In this document: one piece after another, positions 1 through 7,232 of the stretch | Position numbering within the stretch: the first letter of the stretch is position 1 | Layout of the letters: every line of letters begins with the position of its first letter | DNA from: Amphritea sp. | GTDB lineage: Bacteria; Pseudomonadota; Gammaproteobacteria; Pseudomonadales; Balneatricaceae | Assembly (NCBI GenBank): GCA_018067325.1 | Contig: JAGPUU010000081.1 | Location: forward strand, 1 to 12,818 | Length of the DNA: 12,818 nucleotides | Direction: 5' to 3' | Made by a program: the position numbers and the translations under genes | Notes under the pieces: generated by a model | What the model was told of the DNA's origin: nothing | The model's database searches: none | The model's input: only the letters and a program-made list of their open reading frames with translations

Positions 1-2593
1 GCTTTTCTTTCGCCCGCTGCATATATTCATACTGCCCAGCCCAGCTGACAGAGTAACCCGGAGGTAGTTGAAGTTGGTCGGACACAACCTGCTGCGCGTT
101 CTCAACATAACTGCCGATATCCATGCCTTCTATATCAATAAAGGTCCAGCCGTTGAGACGGGCATTTTCACTCTTGATACCCGGTGGGCCATCCTCTACA
201 TAAACATTAGCCACATCACCTAGCGGTATCCGTTGCCCCATGGGGGTTACGATCGGCAGCAAAGCTAATTGCTCTGGAGAATCACGATAGTCCTGTGGAT
301 AACGGACATTGATAGGGTAACGCTCCAGCCCTTCGATCGTCTGTGACACGTTCATACCGCCAATAGCGGTCGCCACAACCTGCTGGATATCAGCGATGTT
401 CAGGCCATATCGAGCAGCACTCCGACGTTGGATATCCACTTTGATATACCGTCCACCAGCAACCCGCTCGGAGTACACCGACGCGGTACCAGGAACATCC
501 TTCAAAATAGTTTCCAACTGCTGACCGATCTGCTGAATTTGTTCTAGTTCAGGGCCTGCTATCTTTATCCCAACCGGCGTTTTTATACCCGTAGCCAACA
601 TATCGATGCGGGTTTTGATCGGCATCACCCAGGCATTAGTCACTCCGGGAATTTTAACCAGATTATCCAGCTCTTTTCTCAGATCGTCGGTCGTCAGCCC
701 TGCACGCCACTGGTCTTTAGGTTTAAGCTGTATAAAGGTTTCGATCATGGTCAGTGGTGCAGGGTCAGTAGCGCTATCCGCCCGCCCTACTTTGCCAAAT
801 ACCGTTTCTACTTCGGGCACTGTTTTGATCAGTTTGTCGGTTTGTTGTAACAACTGACGAGCCTGACCAATTGAAATACCGGGATAAGTAGTCGGCATAT
901 ACATCAAGTCGCCTTCATCCAAGGGCGGCATAAACTCACTGCCCAACTTATCTAATGGCCATAAGCCCACCAGTAAGATTAACAACGCGAACAACAGCGT
1001 CAGCTTTGGAAAGGCCAGTACTTTACGCAACGTCGGCATGTAAACAGCGGTCAGTACTCGGTTTATTGGGTTTTTGTGTTCGGGCATTATCTTGCCACGG
1101 ATGAAGTAACCCATCAGCACCGGCACTAACGTAATGGCCAGAGCCGCAGAGGCTGCCATCGCGTAGGTTTTAGTAAACGCTAAAGGCGCAAACATTCGAC
1201 CTTCCTGCGCTTCCAGGGTGAAGACCGGCACAAAGCTAACGGTAATAATCAGCAAACTGAAAAATAGTGCAGGCCCTACCTCACTAGCCGATTCGGCAAC
1301 AATCTGCCAGCGATTCTCTTTGGTTAACGGTGTACGCTCCATATGCTTATGCATATTTTCGATCATGACGATTGCGCCATCGATCATCGCCCCTATCGCT
1401 ATCGCTATACCGCCTAACGACATGATATTCGCGTTAATTCCTTGCGCATTCATCACTATAAATGCGGTGAGAATACCGACCGGGAGGCTAATAATTGCAA
1501 CCAGAGAAGAGCGCACGTGAAACAGAAAGACAACACAGACCAGCGCTACGACAATGAACTCTTCCAGAAGCTTGTGCCATAGGTTTTCTACCGCACTATC
1601 AATCAGCCCAGAACGGTCATACACCGTCACTACTTCGACCCCTTCGGGTAACCCCTGCTTCAGGGTTTCAAGCTTTGCTTTTACGCCATCAATGGTTTTC
1701 TGAGCGTTTTCTCCGAAACGCATAACAACCACGCCGCCAACCACTTCACCTTCACCGTTAAGTTCTGCTACTCCTCGGCGCATCTGCGGCCCGGTTCCGA
1801 TGTCAGCCACATCTTGCAACAACACCGGCGTACCATTCTTATTGACACCTAAAGGGATATTCTTCAGATCATCTTCGCCCTGAATATAGCCGGTAGCCCG
1901 AACCATATATTCTGCTTCGGCCATTTCCACGACTGAGGCTCCCACCTCCTGATTCCCCCGTCGAATAGCCGTCTGAATATGCGATAACGGTATATTAAAT
2001 GCCCGTAATTTTTCCGGATTCACCCGTACTTGATACTGTTTAACCATGCCGCCAATCGGCGCCACCTCAGACACTCCTGGGACAGTCTGCAACTCATATT
2101 TGAGAAACCAATCCTGCAAACTACGCAGCTGGCTAATATCATGCTGCCCGGTTTTATCAATCAAAGCATAGAGATAAACCCAACCAACCCCCGTCGCATC
2201 AGGCCCCAACTGGGGCCGGGCATTGGCCGGTAACGATGGTGCTACCTGACTCAGGTATTCGAGTACCCTGCTGCGAGCCCAGTACATATCCGTATCTTCA
2301 TTGAAGATGACATAGACATAGGAGTCACCAAAAAACGAGTAGCCCCGCACTGTTTCAGCACCCGGTACCGATAACATCGCGGTGGTTAGTGGATAAGTGA
2401 CTTGATCTTCTACCACCTGAGGCGCCTGCCCCGGATAACTGGTTTTAATAATCACCTGCACATCAGACAGGTCCGGGATCGCATCCACCGGGGTGTTTTT
2501 CAGGGAGAACAGCCCGCCCCCCACTAAAATGGCCGTAGCCAACAAGACAAAGAATCGATTGCCAACTGACCATCGAATAATGGACTCAATCAT
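1..2593 (-). CDS. cusA: CusA-type heavy-metal RND efflux pump, inner-membrane transporter (C-terminal end outside the window)
   Basis: This is the proton-driven inner-membrane pump of a tripartite Cu(I)/Ag(I) exporter. The first 864 residues are present and the last roughly 180 of a typical 1045 run off the left edge. The start is ATG at 2593, after a GAAGGTGG Shine-Dalgarno, and it overlaps the cusB stop as ATGA. The protein opens with the HME-RND signature ([19 protein letters not shown]), followed by a TM segment and the first periplasmic loop. The TM4 motif [12 protein letters not shown] contains D405, the expected proton-relay residue, with M391 and M403 in the E. coli numbering register. 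Three methionines matching the E. coli periplasmic metal triad (M573, M623, M672) are at M566 (LMYMPTT), M616 (PLTMIET) and M665 ([10 protein letters not shown]). That argues for Cu/Ag rather than Zn/Co/Cd as substrate. No frameshift is seen. Family is near certain; the Cu/Ag specificity is inferred from these residues. Confidence 0.96.
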   Translation of the reverse strand, partial: MIESIIRWSVGNRFFVLLATAILVGGGLFSLKNTPVDAIPDLSDVQVIIKTSYPGQAPQVVEDQVTYPLTTAMLSVPGAETVRGYSFFGDSYVYVIFNEDTDMYWARSRVLEYLSQVAPSLPANARPQLGPDATGVGWVYLYALIDKTGQHDISQLRSLQDWFLKYELQTVPGVSEVAPIGGMVKQYQVRVNPEKLRAFNIPLSHIQTAIRRGNQEVGASVVEMAEAEYMVRATGYIQGEDDLKNIPLGVNKNGTPVLLQDVADIGTGPQMRRGVAELNGEGEVVGGVVVMRFGENAQKTIDGVKAKLETLKQGLPEGVEVVTVYDRSGLIDSAVENLWHKLLEEFIVVALVCVVFLFHVRSSLVAIISLPVGILTAFIVMNAQGINANIMSLGGIAIAIGAMIDGAIVMIENMHKHMERTPLTKENRWQIVAESASEVGPALFFSLLIITVSFVPVFTLEAQEGRMFAPLAFTKTYAMAASAALAITLVPVLMGYFIRGKIMPEHKNPINRVLTAVYMPTLRKVLAFPKLTLLFALLILLVGLWPLDKLGSEFMPPLDEGDLMYMPTTYPGISIGQARQLLQQTDKLIKTVPEVETVFGKVGRADSATDPAPLTMIETFIQLKPKDQWRAGLTTDDLRKELDNLVKIPGVTNAWVMPIKTRIDMLATGIKTPVGIKIAGPELEQIQQIGQQLETILKDVPGTASVYSERVAGGRYIKVDIQRRSAARYGLNIADIQQVVATAIGGMNVSQTIEGLERYPINVRYPQDYRDSPEQLALLPIVTPMGQRIPLGDVANVYVEDGPPGIKSENARLNGWTFIDIEGMDIGSYVENAQQVVSDQLQLPPGYSVSWAGQYEYMQRAKEK

Positions 2594-4098
2594 AGAACCA
2601 CCTTCGTCGACACTGGCTGTAACTGAGCATTCATTGCCATGTAAACATTAGAGCGCGAATCAATTCCGCTCTGATTCATCGCCTCCGGATTCGTCTCTTC
2701 TTTTTTTGTCGATTCAGAATCCATCTCCTCGTGATTCATGTCACTATCCGTTCCGTCCAGACTCATGCTATCCATGTTCATACTTTCCATATCTAAGCTT
2801 TCCATGCCCATGCCATCCATACTCATATCGTCAGCGCTCATTTGTGGCTCAACATTCATACGTTTGAAATCAGACGTTTTACTAGACTCGGAATCCAGCA
2901 AGAACTGGGCTGAAGTAACCACCTCTTCTCCAGCATTCACACCTTGTAAAACTTCGATCAGCTTTCCGTCACTACGGCCGGTCTTAACTGAAATGGATTT
3001 AAACCGACCATCACCCAACGCCAGCACGACTCGATTTTCTCCAGCACCCCGGATAACAGCTTCTTGGGGCACAGTAAGAGCGGCTTCAGTTTCATGTTTA
3101 TGAATCACCACTTCAGCAAACATATTCGGTTTTAACTTTCGATCCCGATTATCAAAACGCATCCTTACCTTCAACGTCCGGGTTACCGGATCGAGCACCG
3201 GATAGACATAATCAACAACGCCTTCGCGATTCTCCCCCGGTAGAAAATCTAATTGAATAGAAACCGGTAATCCTGCGTTGATCATGCCGGCCTGTCGTTC
3301 AAACACTTCCGCTTCAACCCATACCTCGTCCAGGGCGCCGATCGACATTAGTGTCATTCCTGGCTTAACAAACATCCCATCACGCAAATTGAAGTTATCT
3401 ACCACGCCACTGTGGGGAGCATAGAAAGTTATCGCCTGACTTGCTTTACCTGTCTTCCTAAGCTCGTCCAACGCTTTCTGAGGCACCTGTAAGGCACGCA
3501 ACCGGGCTTCAGAACCCCGTATAAGATCGCGGTTACCCCGTGCCAACGCAAATAGATATTCCTCCTGGGCATTTACCAATGCTGGTGAATAGAGTTCATA
3601 GAGTGGTTCTCCTAGTTCAACCGGTTCCCCCTCAGCTTTGACATATATTTTTTCGATCCAGCCCTCCACACGTGGATGCACATGAACGATTTCATCCTGG
3701 TTATAATCAACATAACCAACCGTACGCACCTCAAAGTGCATCTTGGTCATCGAAGACACTGCGGTTCTAACCCCAAGGTTATTAACCACCTCCGGCGACA
3801 CTTTTATCGTCCCGGGGCCGGCATCCGCACCGGAACTCTCCTCTTTGTATACGGGGACAAGATCCATACCCATGGGTGACTTACCCGGTTTATCCCGTTG
3901 ATAGTTCGGGTCCATTGGCGCAACCCAGTAGAGAGGTTGGTCATCAGCTGGTGAAGCGGCTTCAGCTACTGATGTGACTCCGGTATCAGTTGCAGCATTA
4001 TCCAAATAACCAGTTCCAGTCATCACGGCTCCCAGACCGGCCGCTCCCAGTGCAATACCCAGTACAACTAACCCTAAATTCTTAACGGTATTGCTCAT
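2590..4098 (-). CDS. cusB: CusB-type periplasmic adaptor (membrane fusion protein) with a Met-rich acidic C-terminal tail
   Basis: 502 aa adaptor that bridges CusA and the outer-membrane channel and is expected to deliver metal to the pump. Residues about 8-26 form an N-terminal hydrophobic signal/anchor. Residues 57-84 are a heavy-metal-binding domain (YWVAPMDPN, then [14 protein letters not shown]). It is followed by the barrel-sandwich/lipoyl and beta-barrel parts ([15 protein letters not shown] at 170-184, [19 protein letters not shown] at 226-244, and PNMFAEV at 324-330) and a membrane-proximal domain to about residue 405. Beyond the normal end, residues 411-502 are a low-complexity Asp/Ser/Glu/Met tail with 15 Met, nine of them within residues 420-445. 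No CusF-like fold is recognisable there. ATG at 4098 follows a strong AAGGAG and overlaps the cusC stop (ATGA); the 3' end overlaps the cusA start the same way. The family is certain; the tail's role in metal binding is inference. Confidence 0.95.
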   Translation of the reverse strand: MSNTVKNLGLVVLGIALGAAGLGAVMTGTGYLDNAATDTGVTSVAEAASPADDQPLYWVAPMDPNYQRDKPGKSPMGMDLVPVYKEESSGADAGPGTIKVSPEVVNNLGVRTAVSSMTKMHFEVRTVGYVDYNQDEIVHVHPRVEGWIEKIYVKAEGEPVELGEPLYELYSPALVNAQEEYLFALARGNRDLIRGSEARLRALQVPQKALDELRKTGKASQAITFYAPHSGVVDNFNLRDGMFVKPGMTLMSIGALDEVWVEAEVFERQAGMINAGLPVSIQLDFLPGENREGVVDYVYPVLDPVTRTLKVRMRFDNRDRKLKPNMFAEVVIHKHETEAALTVPQEAVIRGAGENRVVLALGDGRFKSISVKTGRSDGKLIEVLQGVNAGEEVVTSAQFLLDSESSKTSDFKRMNVEPQMSADDMSMDGMGMESLDMESMNMDSMSLDGTDSDMNHEEMDSESTKKEETNPEAMNQSGIDSRSNVYMAMNAQLQPVSTKVVL

Positions 4099-5552
4099 GG
4101 AGTAACTCCTTCCTGACTAAGAGTGATATTTTCCGCCGATGATTCTGTCGTAGTCAGCAGGTAATTGGTCTGCGCGATCTGTTTCAGTCGTGCGATTTTG
4201 ATACCCAAATATTCGATACGCGTGTTGAGTTCAGCGATACGTGCACGCACGACCTCAATAAAGCTGCCGTTATCCGACTCATACGCATTTAAAGCTGCGT
4301 CTGCCTGTTGCTTAACCTGAGGCAGAAGCTTGTTGTCAAAGATCTCGCGGCGCTGTTCGAGACGATCTAATTGAGTCCGGGCTGAGTGAAACGAAGCGAT
4401 CATCTGTCTGAGTATCAGAGATCTTTCAGTGCGTATCTTTTCCTGACGGGAGATAGCGGCTTCGACCTCTTTATCCTGACCGGTCGAAGAAAACAGTGGC
4501 ATTGAGAGGGTTACACCTACACTAAAGAGGTCAGCCCGGTCACGGCCTGTTGGGTCTTCGCCACGATAGCCATAACTCGCATTCACGCCCCACTGCGGCT
4601 GGTATTGTTGTTTCGCTAACTGCACCGCGGTACCCGCTGCGGCAATACTCTGATCCACAGCCTGAATTGAGGGGTGACGGACCAGATAACTAGAGAGCTC
4701 TCTATTACTTAACCCCTCGCTTTGAAAACGATCCGTATAATGGGAGCTAAGCACTGGAAGCTCAGAGGTATAACCCGAGAAACCATTCATACCCTCAGCA
4801 AAATCACTAACCGAAGGCAGCAACCACTCAAGCAGTTTTTGCTCAGCCACATCCTGTTTTTGCCGTAACATCGTTAACCGATCTTCAATACGCGACTGTT
4901 CAAGCTGCGCCTTAATCAGATCTTGCTGCCCTGAACCTCTCAGTCCGGAGGAATAACTTGCCAACGATATATCTACTAGCTGGTCAAACAGTTTCCGGTC
5001 ATTCTCGATCAACCGAACACTCTGCTTAGCTTGGTAAGCATCCAACCATAGCTGGGTTATCGTCAGTCTAAGCTTCTCCTGTCGTTCCAGGCGCATGAAT
5101 GGCTGACGGCCGCTTTGCAAGTGCAGTTGCTCTCGCATAAGACGCCGACTATCACCCCGGGGATACATCTGTGATACCCCGGCAACCAGCTGCGTCATCC
5201 CTTCCTGATTAAAATCTAATGTGTCGGTGGGCAGATTTGCCATCTTCAAAGAAAAATTTGGATCAGGTAATTGAAAAGCCGACTCTGCCATCGCTGCAGT
5301 TGCTTGTTGCTGATATCGGCTACCCGAAAGCCAGGGATCATTTTGTAGCGCCAGCGTTACCGCTTTTTCAAGTGTTAAAGGGTTACTCATAACCCCTGCG
5401 GCTAACGCGAAGGAAGAGACTCCACCGTTAATCAGCAGAATAACAACCAGGCGGAAAGTAGATCTCTTAAAGAGAAGTATTGAAGATAAAAGTACTGGTG
5501 ACATAGATACACCCACTAGGATCAAAATCATCAAAGATGATGTCTGAAACAT
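4095..5552 (-). CDS. cusC: CusC-like outer-membrane efflux factor (TolC/OEP family)
   Basis: Outer-membrane channel of the tripartite Cu/Ag pump. The longest frame is 485 aa. The two-repeat OEP layout is visible: LTLEKAVTLALQNDPWL at about 59-75 opens the first helical repeat, and a second begins near the RHPSIQAVDQSIAAAG stretch. Both have long Gln/Arg/Leu-rich coiled helices typical of TolC proteins. The N terminus is hydrophobic, with a plausible signal peptide ending SSFALA near residues 47-52. There is no lipobox cysteine, unlike the lipoprotein CusC of E. coli. The start is uncertain. ATG 5552 has no Shine-Dalgarno and lies among hairpins, ATG 5531 also lacks one, and ATG 5504 has a weak GTGGGTG upstream and leaves a more normal signal peptide (469 aa). 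The 3' end overlaps the cusB start (ATGA at 4095-4098). Family confidence is high, start confidence low. Confidence 0.92.
   Translation of the reverse strand: MFQTSSLMILILVGVSMSPVLLSSILLFKRSTFRLVVILLINGGVSSFALAAGVMSNPLTLEKAVTLALQNDPWLSGSRYQQQATAAMAESAFQLPDPNFSLKMANLPTDTLDFNQEGMTQLVAGVSQMYPRGDSRRLMREQLHLQSGRQPFMRLERQEKLRLTITQLWLDAYQAKQSVRLIENDRKLFDQLVDISLASYSSGLRGSGQQDLIKAQLEQSRIEDRLTMLRQKQDVAEQKLLEWLLPSVSDFAEGMNGFSGYTSELPVLSSHYTDRFQSEGLSNRELSSYLVRHPSIQAVDQSIAAAGTAVQLAKQQYQPQWGVNASYGYRGEDPTGRDRADLFSVGVTLSMPLFSSTGQDKEVEAAISRQEKIRTERSLILRQMIASFHSARTQLDRLEQRREIFDNKLLPQVKQQADAALNAYESDNGSFIEVVRARIAELNTRIEYLGIKIARLKQIAQTNYLLTTTESSAENITLSQEGVTP
5524..5541 (-). terminator. Third terminator-like hairpin in front of cusC
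   Basis: On the minus strand ATCATC-TTT-GATGAT forms a 6 bp stem with a 3 nt loop, followed by TTTT. It lies inside the extended cusC frame if translation starts at 5552, but in the untranslated leader if the start is 5504. AT-rich and weak alone; notable because two similar elements sit just before it. Confidence 0.3.
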
Positions 5553-5555
5553 TCT

Positions 5556-5585
5556 AAAAATCTGGGAGATCTATACTGTTCTCCC
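5556..5585 (-). terminator. Second terminator-like hairpin in front of cusC
   Basis: On the minus strand GGGAGA (5585-5580) pairs with TCTCCC (5569-5564) across a 10 nt loop, then AGATTTTT follows (T5 at 5560-5556). This is a stem with a U tract in the direction of operon transcription, between the leading gene and cusC. The short stem and large loop make it at best a partial terminator or an attenuator arm. Confidence 0.4.
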
Positions 5586-5589
5586 GCTG

Positions 5590-5610
5590 AAAAAAGACCG
5601 AATTATCGGC
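5590..5610 (-). terminator. Intrinsic-terminator-like hairpin directly after the leading Cys-rich gene
   Basis: On the minus strand GCCGA-TAAT-TCGGT makes a 5 bp stem (one G-U pair), followed after a C by six T residues (5595-5590). The stem can be extended by pairing GAAAAA at the stop codon (5620-5615) with the T tract, so it also resembles a bidirectional terminator. It starts 8 nt after the stop of the gene at 5619-6110. It may reduce read-through into cusCBA. Confidence 0.5.
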
Positions 5611-5618
5611 TTAGTTTT

Positions 5619-6110
5619 TCAACGGAATATGGGAGGACGATAAAGAGAGACGCTGCTCTGAGATAGAAGCAGGGTATTAACGATAGATGAAATACTGGTT
5701 AAAGGGTCTACATCCAAAATATACTGAGACAGCCCACAACCGACAGAACTAACACAATGGGATTGAGCACAACCTGCATGATCATCGCAGCCGCCACTAT
5801 TCGTTTCCATATCAGTGCAGTGCGGCATGCTCTCAGTCAGCACCTGATCACAACAGCTGCTGTTTGTATCTGAGCCAAGATATTCTGAAATGTATTGCAG
5901 ACTCTGGTCAACAGAGTGCGAAAGGTGATCTGGGGAATGTTTAAGTTCTGGAGCTTTAACACCCCCATGAGCGGCATGGGGAAAGTCTAATTGATCAGAC
6001 ACTGAACCGTTGTGATTCATCTGCATAGCGAAGGCAGCATTGAACAGCTGTGCGGTTACCACCGCCAGCATGCACAATACTAATACAATCCGTTTCACTA
6101 CTGCTTGCAT
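5619..6110 (-). CDS. Small secreted Cys/His/Met-rich protein leading the copper operon (CopL / DUF2946-like)
   Basis: 163 aa from ATG 6110, which has AAGG six bases upstream. A TTG two codons earlier is less likely. Residues 1-28 are a clear Sec signal peptide (VVKRIVLVLCMLAVV core, cleavage likely after NAAFA). The mature part carries seven cysteines (86, 87, 98, 108, 114, 119, 125) and nine histidines (33, 45, 48, 58, 62, 65, 97, 111, 118), plus Met near the new N terminus, so periplasmic metal binding is plausible. It ends in a short hydrophobic stretch and YRPPIFR; an RPPI-like end is common in small proteins that precede copper genes. Xanthomonas CopL and Bordetella DUF2946 upstream ORFs influence downstream copper genes; membership here rests on layout and composition only. 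It precedes cusC by 66-114 nt, with terminator-like hairpins between. Alternatively it is simply a periplasmic copper scavenger. Confidence 0.8.
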   Translation of the reverse strand: MQAVVKRIVLVLCMLAVVTAQLFNAAFAMQMNHNGSVSDQLDFPHAAHGGVKAPELKHSPDHLSHSVDQSLQYISEYLGSDTNSSCCDQVLTESMPHCTDMETNSGGCDDHAGCAQSHCVSSVGCGLSQYILDVDPLTSISSIVNTLLLSQSSVSLYRPPIFR

Positions 6111-6139
6111 CTGCAACCTTGTTTAAAATACACAGGTAA

Positions 6140-6167
6140 TCAGCCGACTATCGGCTGAAATATTATA
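6140..6167 (-). promoter_or_regulatory. Candidate operon promoter with a palindrome at the start site
   Basis: A minus-strand TATAAT lies at 6167-6162. Seven bases from the expected transcription start is a perfect inverted repeat, TCAGCCGA-CTA-TCGGCTGA (6140-6158). The palindrome could be a repressor or activator operator or a 5' leader hairpin, 30 bases before the first start codon. The -35 region is poor: TTCAGG at 18 bp spacing is the best seen. I do not recognise a CusR box or the long-spacer CueR arrangement. The call is tentative. Confidence 0.4.
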
Positions 6168-6321
6168 GACATACTCTGAAATGAACCTGAATAGCCGCTA
6201 TTTAACCACAGAAACAGGCAATAGCAAGGGTAATAGCAAGTAGTCAGACCAGAAATTTTAACGGTAAGGTATCTCTTCTCACTCTGTCTTATCAACATTA
6301 AAGAGTCGCAAATTTACACCT

Positions 6322-6375
6322 TTGATTGGACGACTATTAGGCAAATTGCTAGAAAAAGAACGTAGGTTGGGGTGA
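6322..6375 (+). pseudogene. Possible short 5' gene relic cut by a REP element
   Basis: A plus-strand frame beginning TTG ATT GGA CGA CTA encodes MIGRLLGKLLEKE and then runs into the REP at 6362, where it stops at 6373-6375. Its opening resembles the start of the DUF2937 gene at 7233 (MIGRLIGPLLDK), which also starts with TTG, and is faintly like a RuvA N terminus. The match is short enough to be chance. Confidence 0.2.
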
Positions 6376-6390
6376 GGCACGAACCCCAAC
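6362..6390 (+). repeat. REP hairpin, copy A (downstream of RAYT)
   Basis: A 29 nt element beginning GTAGGTTGGGG and ending CCCCAAC. The stem is GTTGGGG/CCCCAAC (6366-6372 with 6384-6390) with the 11 nt loop TGAGGCACGAA. It lies 13 nt past the RAYT stop codon. It is the inverted partner of copy B at 6972-7000. Confidence 0.85.
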
Positions 6391-6403
6391 AACTCTTAAA
6401 AAA

Positions 6404-6934
6404 CTACTCACCAAATCCATACTCCGAAAAATCCATTACCCTCTCGCCCCAATTAATCGGCAATACATCTCGGGAAACATAACGATGAAAGCTGGAATAT
6501 GGCCAATCTGCACACCGCTGAGCAAAGCCATGCTTAACCGGATTAAAATGGATGTAATCCACATGCCGGCGATAATCCTCTGCATCGCGAATAAGATGAT
6601 CCCAATATCTTCGCTGCCAGATTCCCCTCTCCCCCTTCAACATACGGCTCTTAGAAATCGACTCATTCTTAGCCAGACCCCTGGAAAAGTTTGCTTTAAT
6701 TAACCCCCAGCGTTTAGAAAAATCGGCATCTCCTTCGGGTAGAGTCCAGATGGCATGCAGATGTTCGGGTAACACCACCATCGCATCTATTTGAAAGGGA
6801 TGACGGAGCTTAACTTGTCTAACAACTTCACGGAGCAGCTCAATATGACTGACCAAGAGAGTCTTATCACGATCCGCAATATTCACCGTAAAGAAATAAC
6901 AACCACCTGGCTGCAAAGCCCGTCGGTAATACAT
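6404..6934 (-). CDS. rayT: REP-associated tyrosine transposase (RAYT, Y1/HUH family)
   Basis: 176 aa single-strand DNA transposase of the IS200/IS605-related TnpA-REP group. It is thought to act on REP hairpins. ATG 6934 is chosen because AAGGAGGTGA sits immediately upstream; the frame can be extended to 7030, but that reads through a REP element. Motifs: GGCYFFTVNIADR (10-22), the HUH pair HLH (H58, H60) in VVLPEHLHAIW, GIWQRRYWDHLIRD (104-117), and YIHFNPVKHG (127-136) followed by DWPYSSFHRYV. The catalytic tyrosine is probably Y121 or Y127; I cannot decide which. No interruption is seen, so the gene appears intact. It is bracketed by REP copies A and B in inverted orientation, with copy C further upstream, the usual RAYT-REP arrangement. 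It is a domesticated-type element rather than an IS with cargo, and interrupts no recognisable gene. Confidence 0.93.
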   Translation of the reverse strand: MYYRRALQPGGCYFFTVNIADRDKTLLVSHIELLREVVRQVKLRHPFQIDAMVVLPEHLHAIWTLPEGDADFSKRWGLIKANFSRGLAKNESISKSRMLKGERGIWQRRYWDHLIRDAEDYRRHVDYIHFNPVKHGFAQRCADWPYSSFHRYVSRDVLPINWGERVMDFSEYGFGE

Positions 6935-6971
6935 GGTCACCTCCTTGTGCCATTCGATGTGGGAATTAGAT

Positions 6972-7000
6972 GTTGGGATTCGTGCCTCATCCCAACCTAC
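6972..7000 (-). repeat. REP hairpin, copy B (upstream of RAYT)
   Basis: Read on the minus strand it begins GTAGGTTGGGA, has the same 11 nt loop as copy A (TGAGGCACGAA) and ends TCCCAAC. It matches copy A except for one stem pair, A-T in place of G-C. It lies 37 nt before the RAYT start codon. Confidence 0.85.
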
Positions 7001-7046
7001 AAAATAGACAGCTACTCTAAACTTGTACAAAAAATAATCCTAACCC

Positions 7047-7070
7047 GTAGGTTGGGATCGTAATCCCAAC
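7047..7070 (+). repeat. REP hairpin, copy C (short loop)
   Basis: A 24 nt element beginning GTAGGTTGGGAT with an 8 bp perfect stem (GTTGGGAT/ATCCCAAC) and a 4 nt CGTA loop. Same orientation as copy A. It shares the GTAGGTTGGG head and CCCAAC tail of the family but has a much shorter loop. A RAYT-like 3' end lies immediately beside it. Confidence 0.8.
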
Positions 7071-7084
7071 AAGCTTTCAAATGA

Positions 7085-7147
7085 CTACTCTCGGAAAAAT
7101 CTCTCCATACGCTCTTAGTTACTTGTAAACAACACCTCGAAACTTAC
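7085..7147 (-). pseudogene. Decayed 3' end of a second RAYT gene
   Basis: On the minus strand this reads VSFEVLFTSN, stop, ERMERFFRE, stop. It aligns with the last residues of the intact RAYT (VSRDVLPINW, ERVMDFSEYGFGE). In both copies the final codon pair is GAG TAG, and a REP begins 13 nt (intact) or 14 nt (here) past the stop. The internal stop and a shortened end mark it as a relic. The match is short and made by eye. Confidence 0.5.
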
Positions 7148-7232
7148 AGCATCGTTGGTTAGAAAAAGCATTCATAGAATCCGATGCTAATCCGCTATAC
7201 TCAGTTTTGACTCACTTTCTGGAACTGTAGTT

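Noticed and set aside
2738..3103. Plus-strand open frame opposite cusB (and similar plus-strand frames opposite cusA)
   Set aside because: Antisense shadow of a strongly supported gene, with no ribosome site and no recognisable domain.
6111..6116. TTG start two codons before ATG 6110 for the Cys-rich gene
   Set aside because: ATG 6110 has correctly spaced AAGG and gives the same signal peptide.
6935..7030. N-terminal 32-residue extension of the RAYT frame
   Set aside because: It would translate REP copy B, and a near-perfect Shine-Dalgarno (AAGGAGGTGA) sits before ATG 6934.
6362..7070. CRISPR array suggested by several similar short repeats
   Set aside because: Copies are in both orientations, irregularly spaced, and flank a RAYT gene; this is a REP family, not CRISPR.
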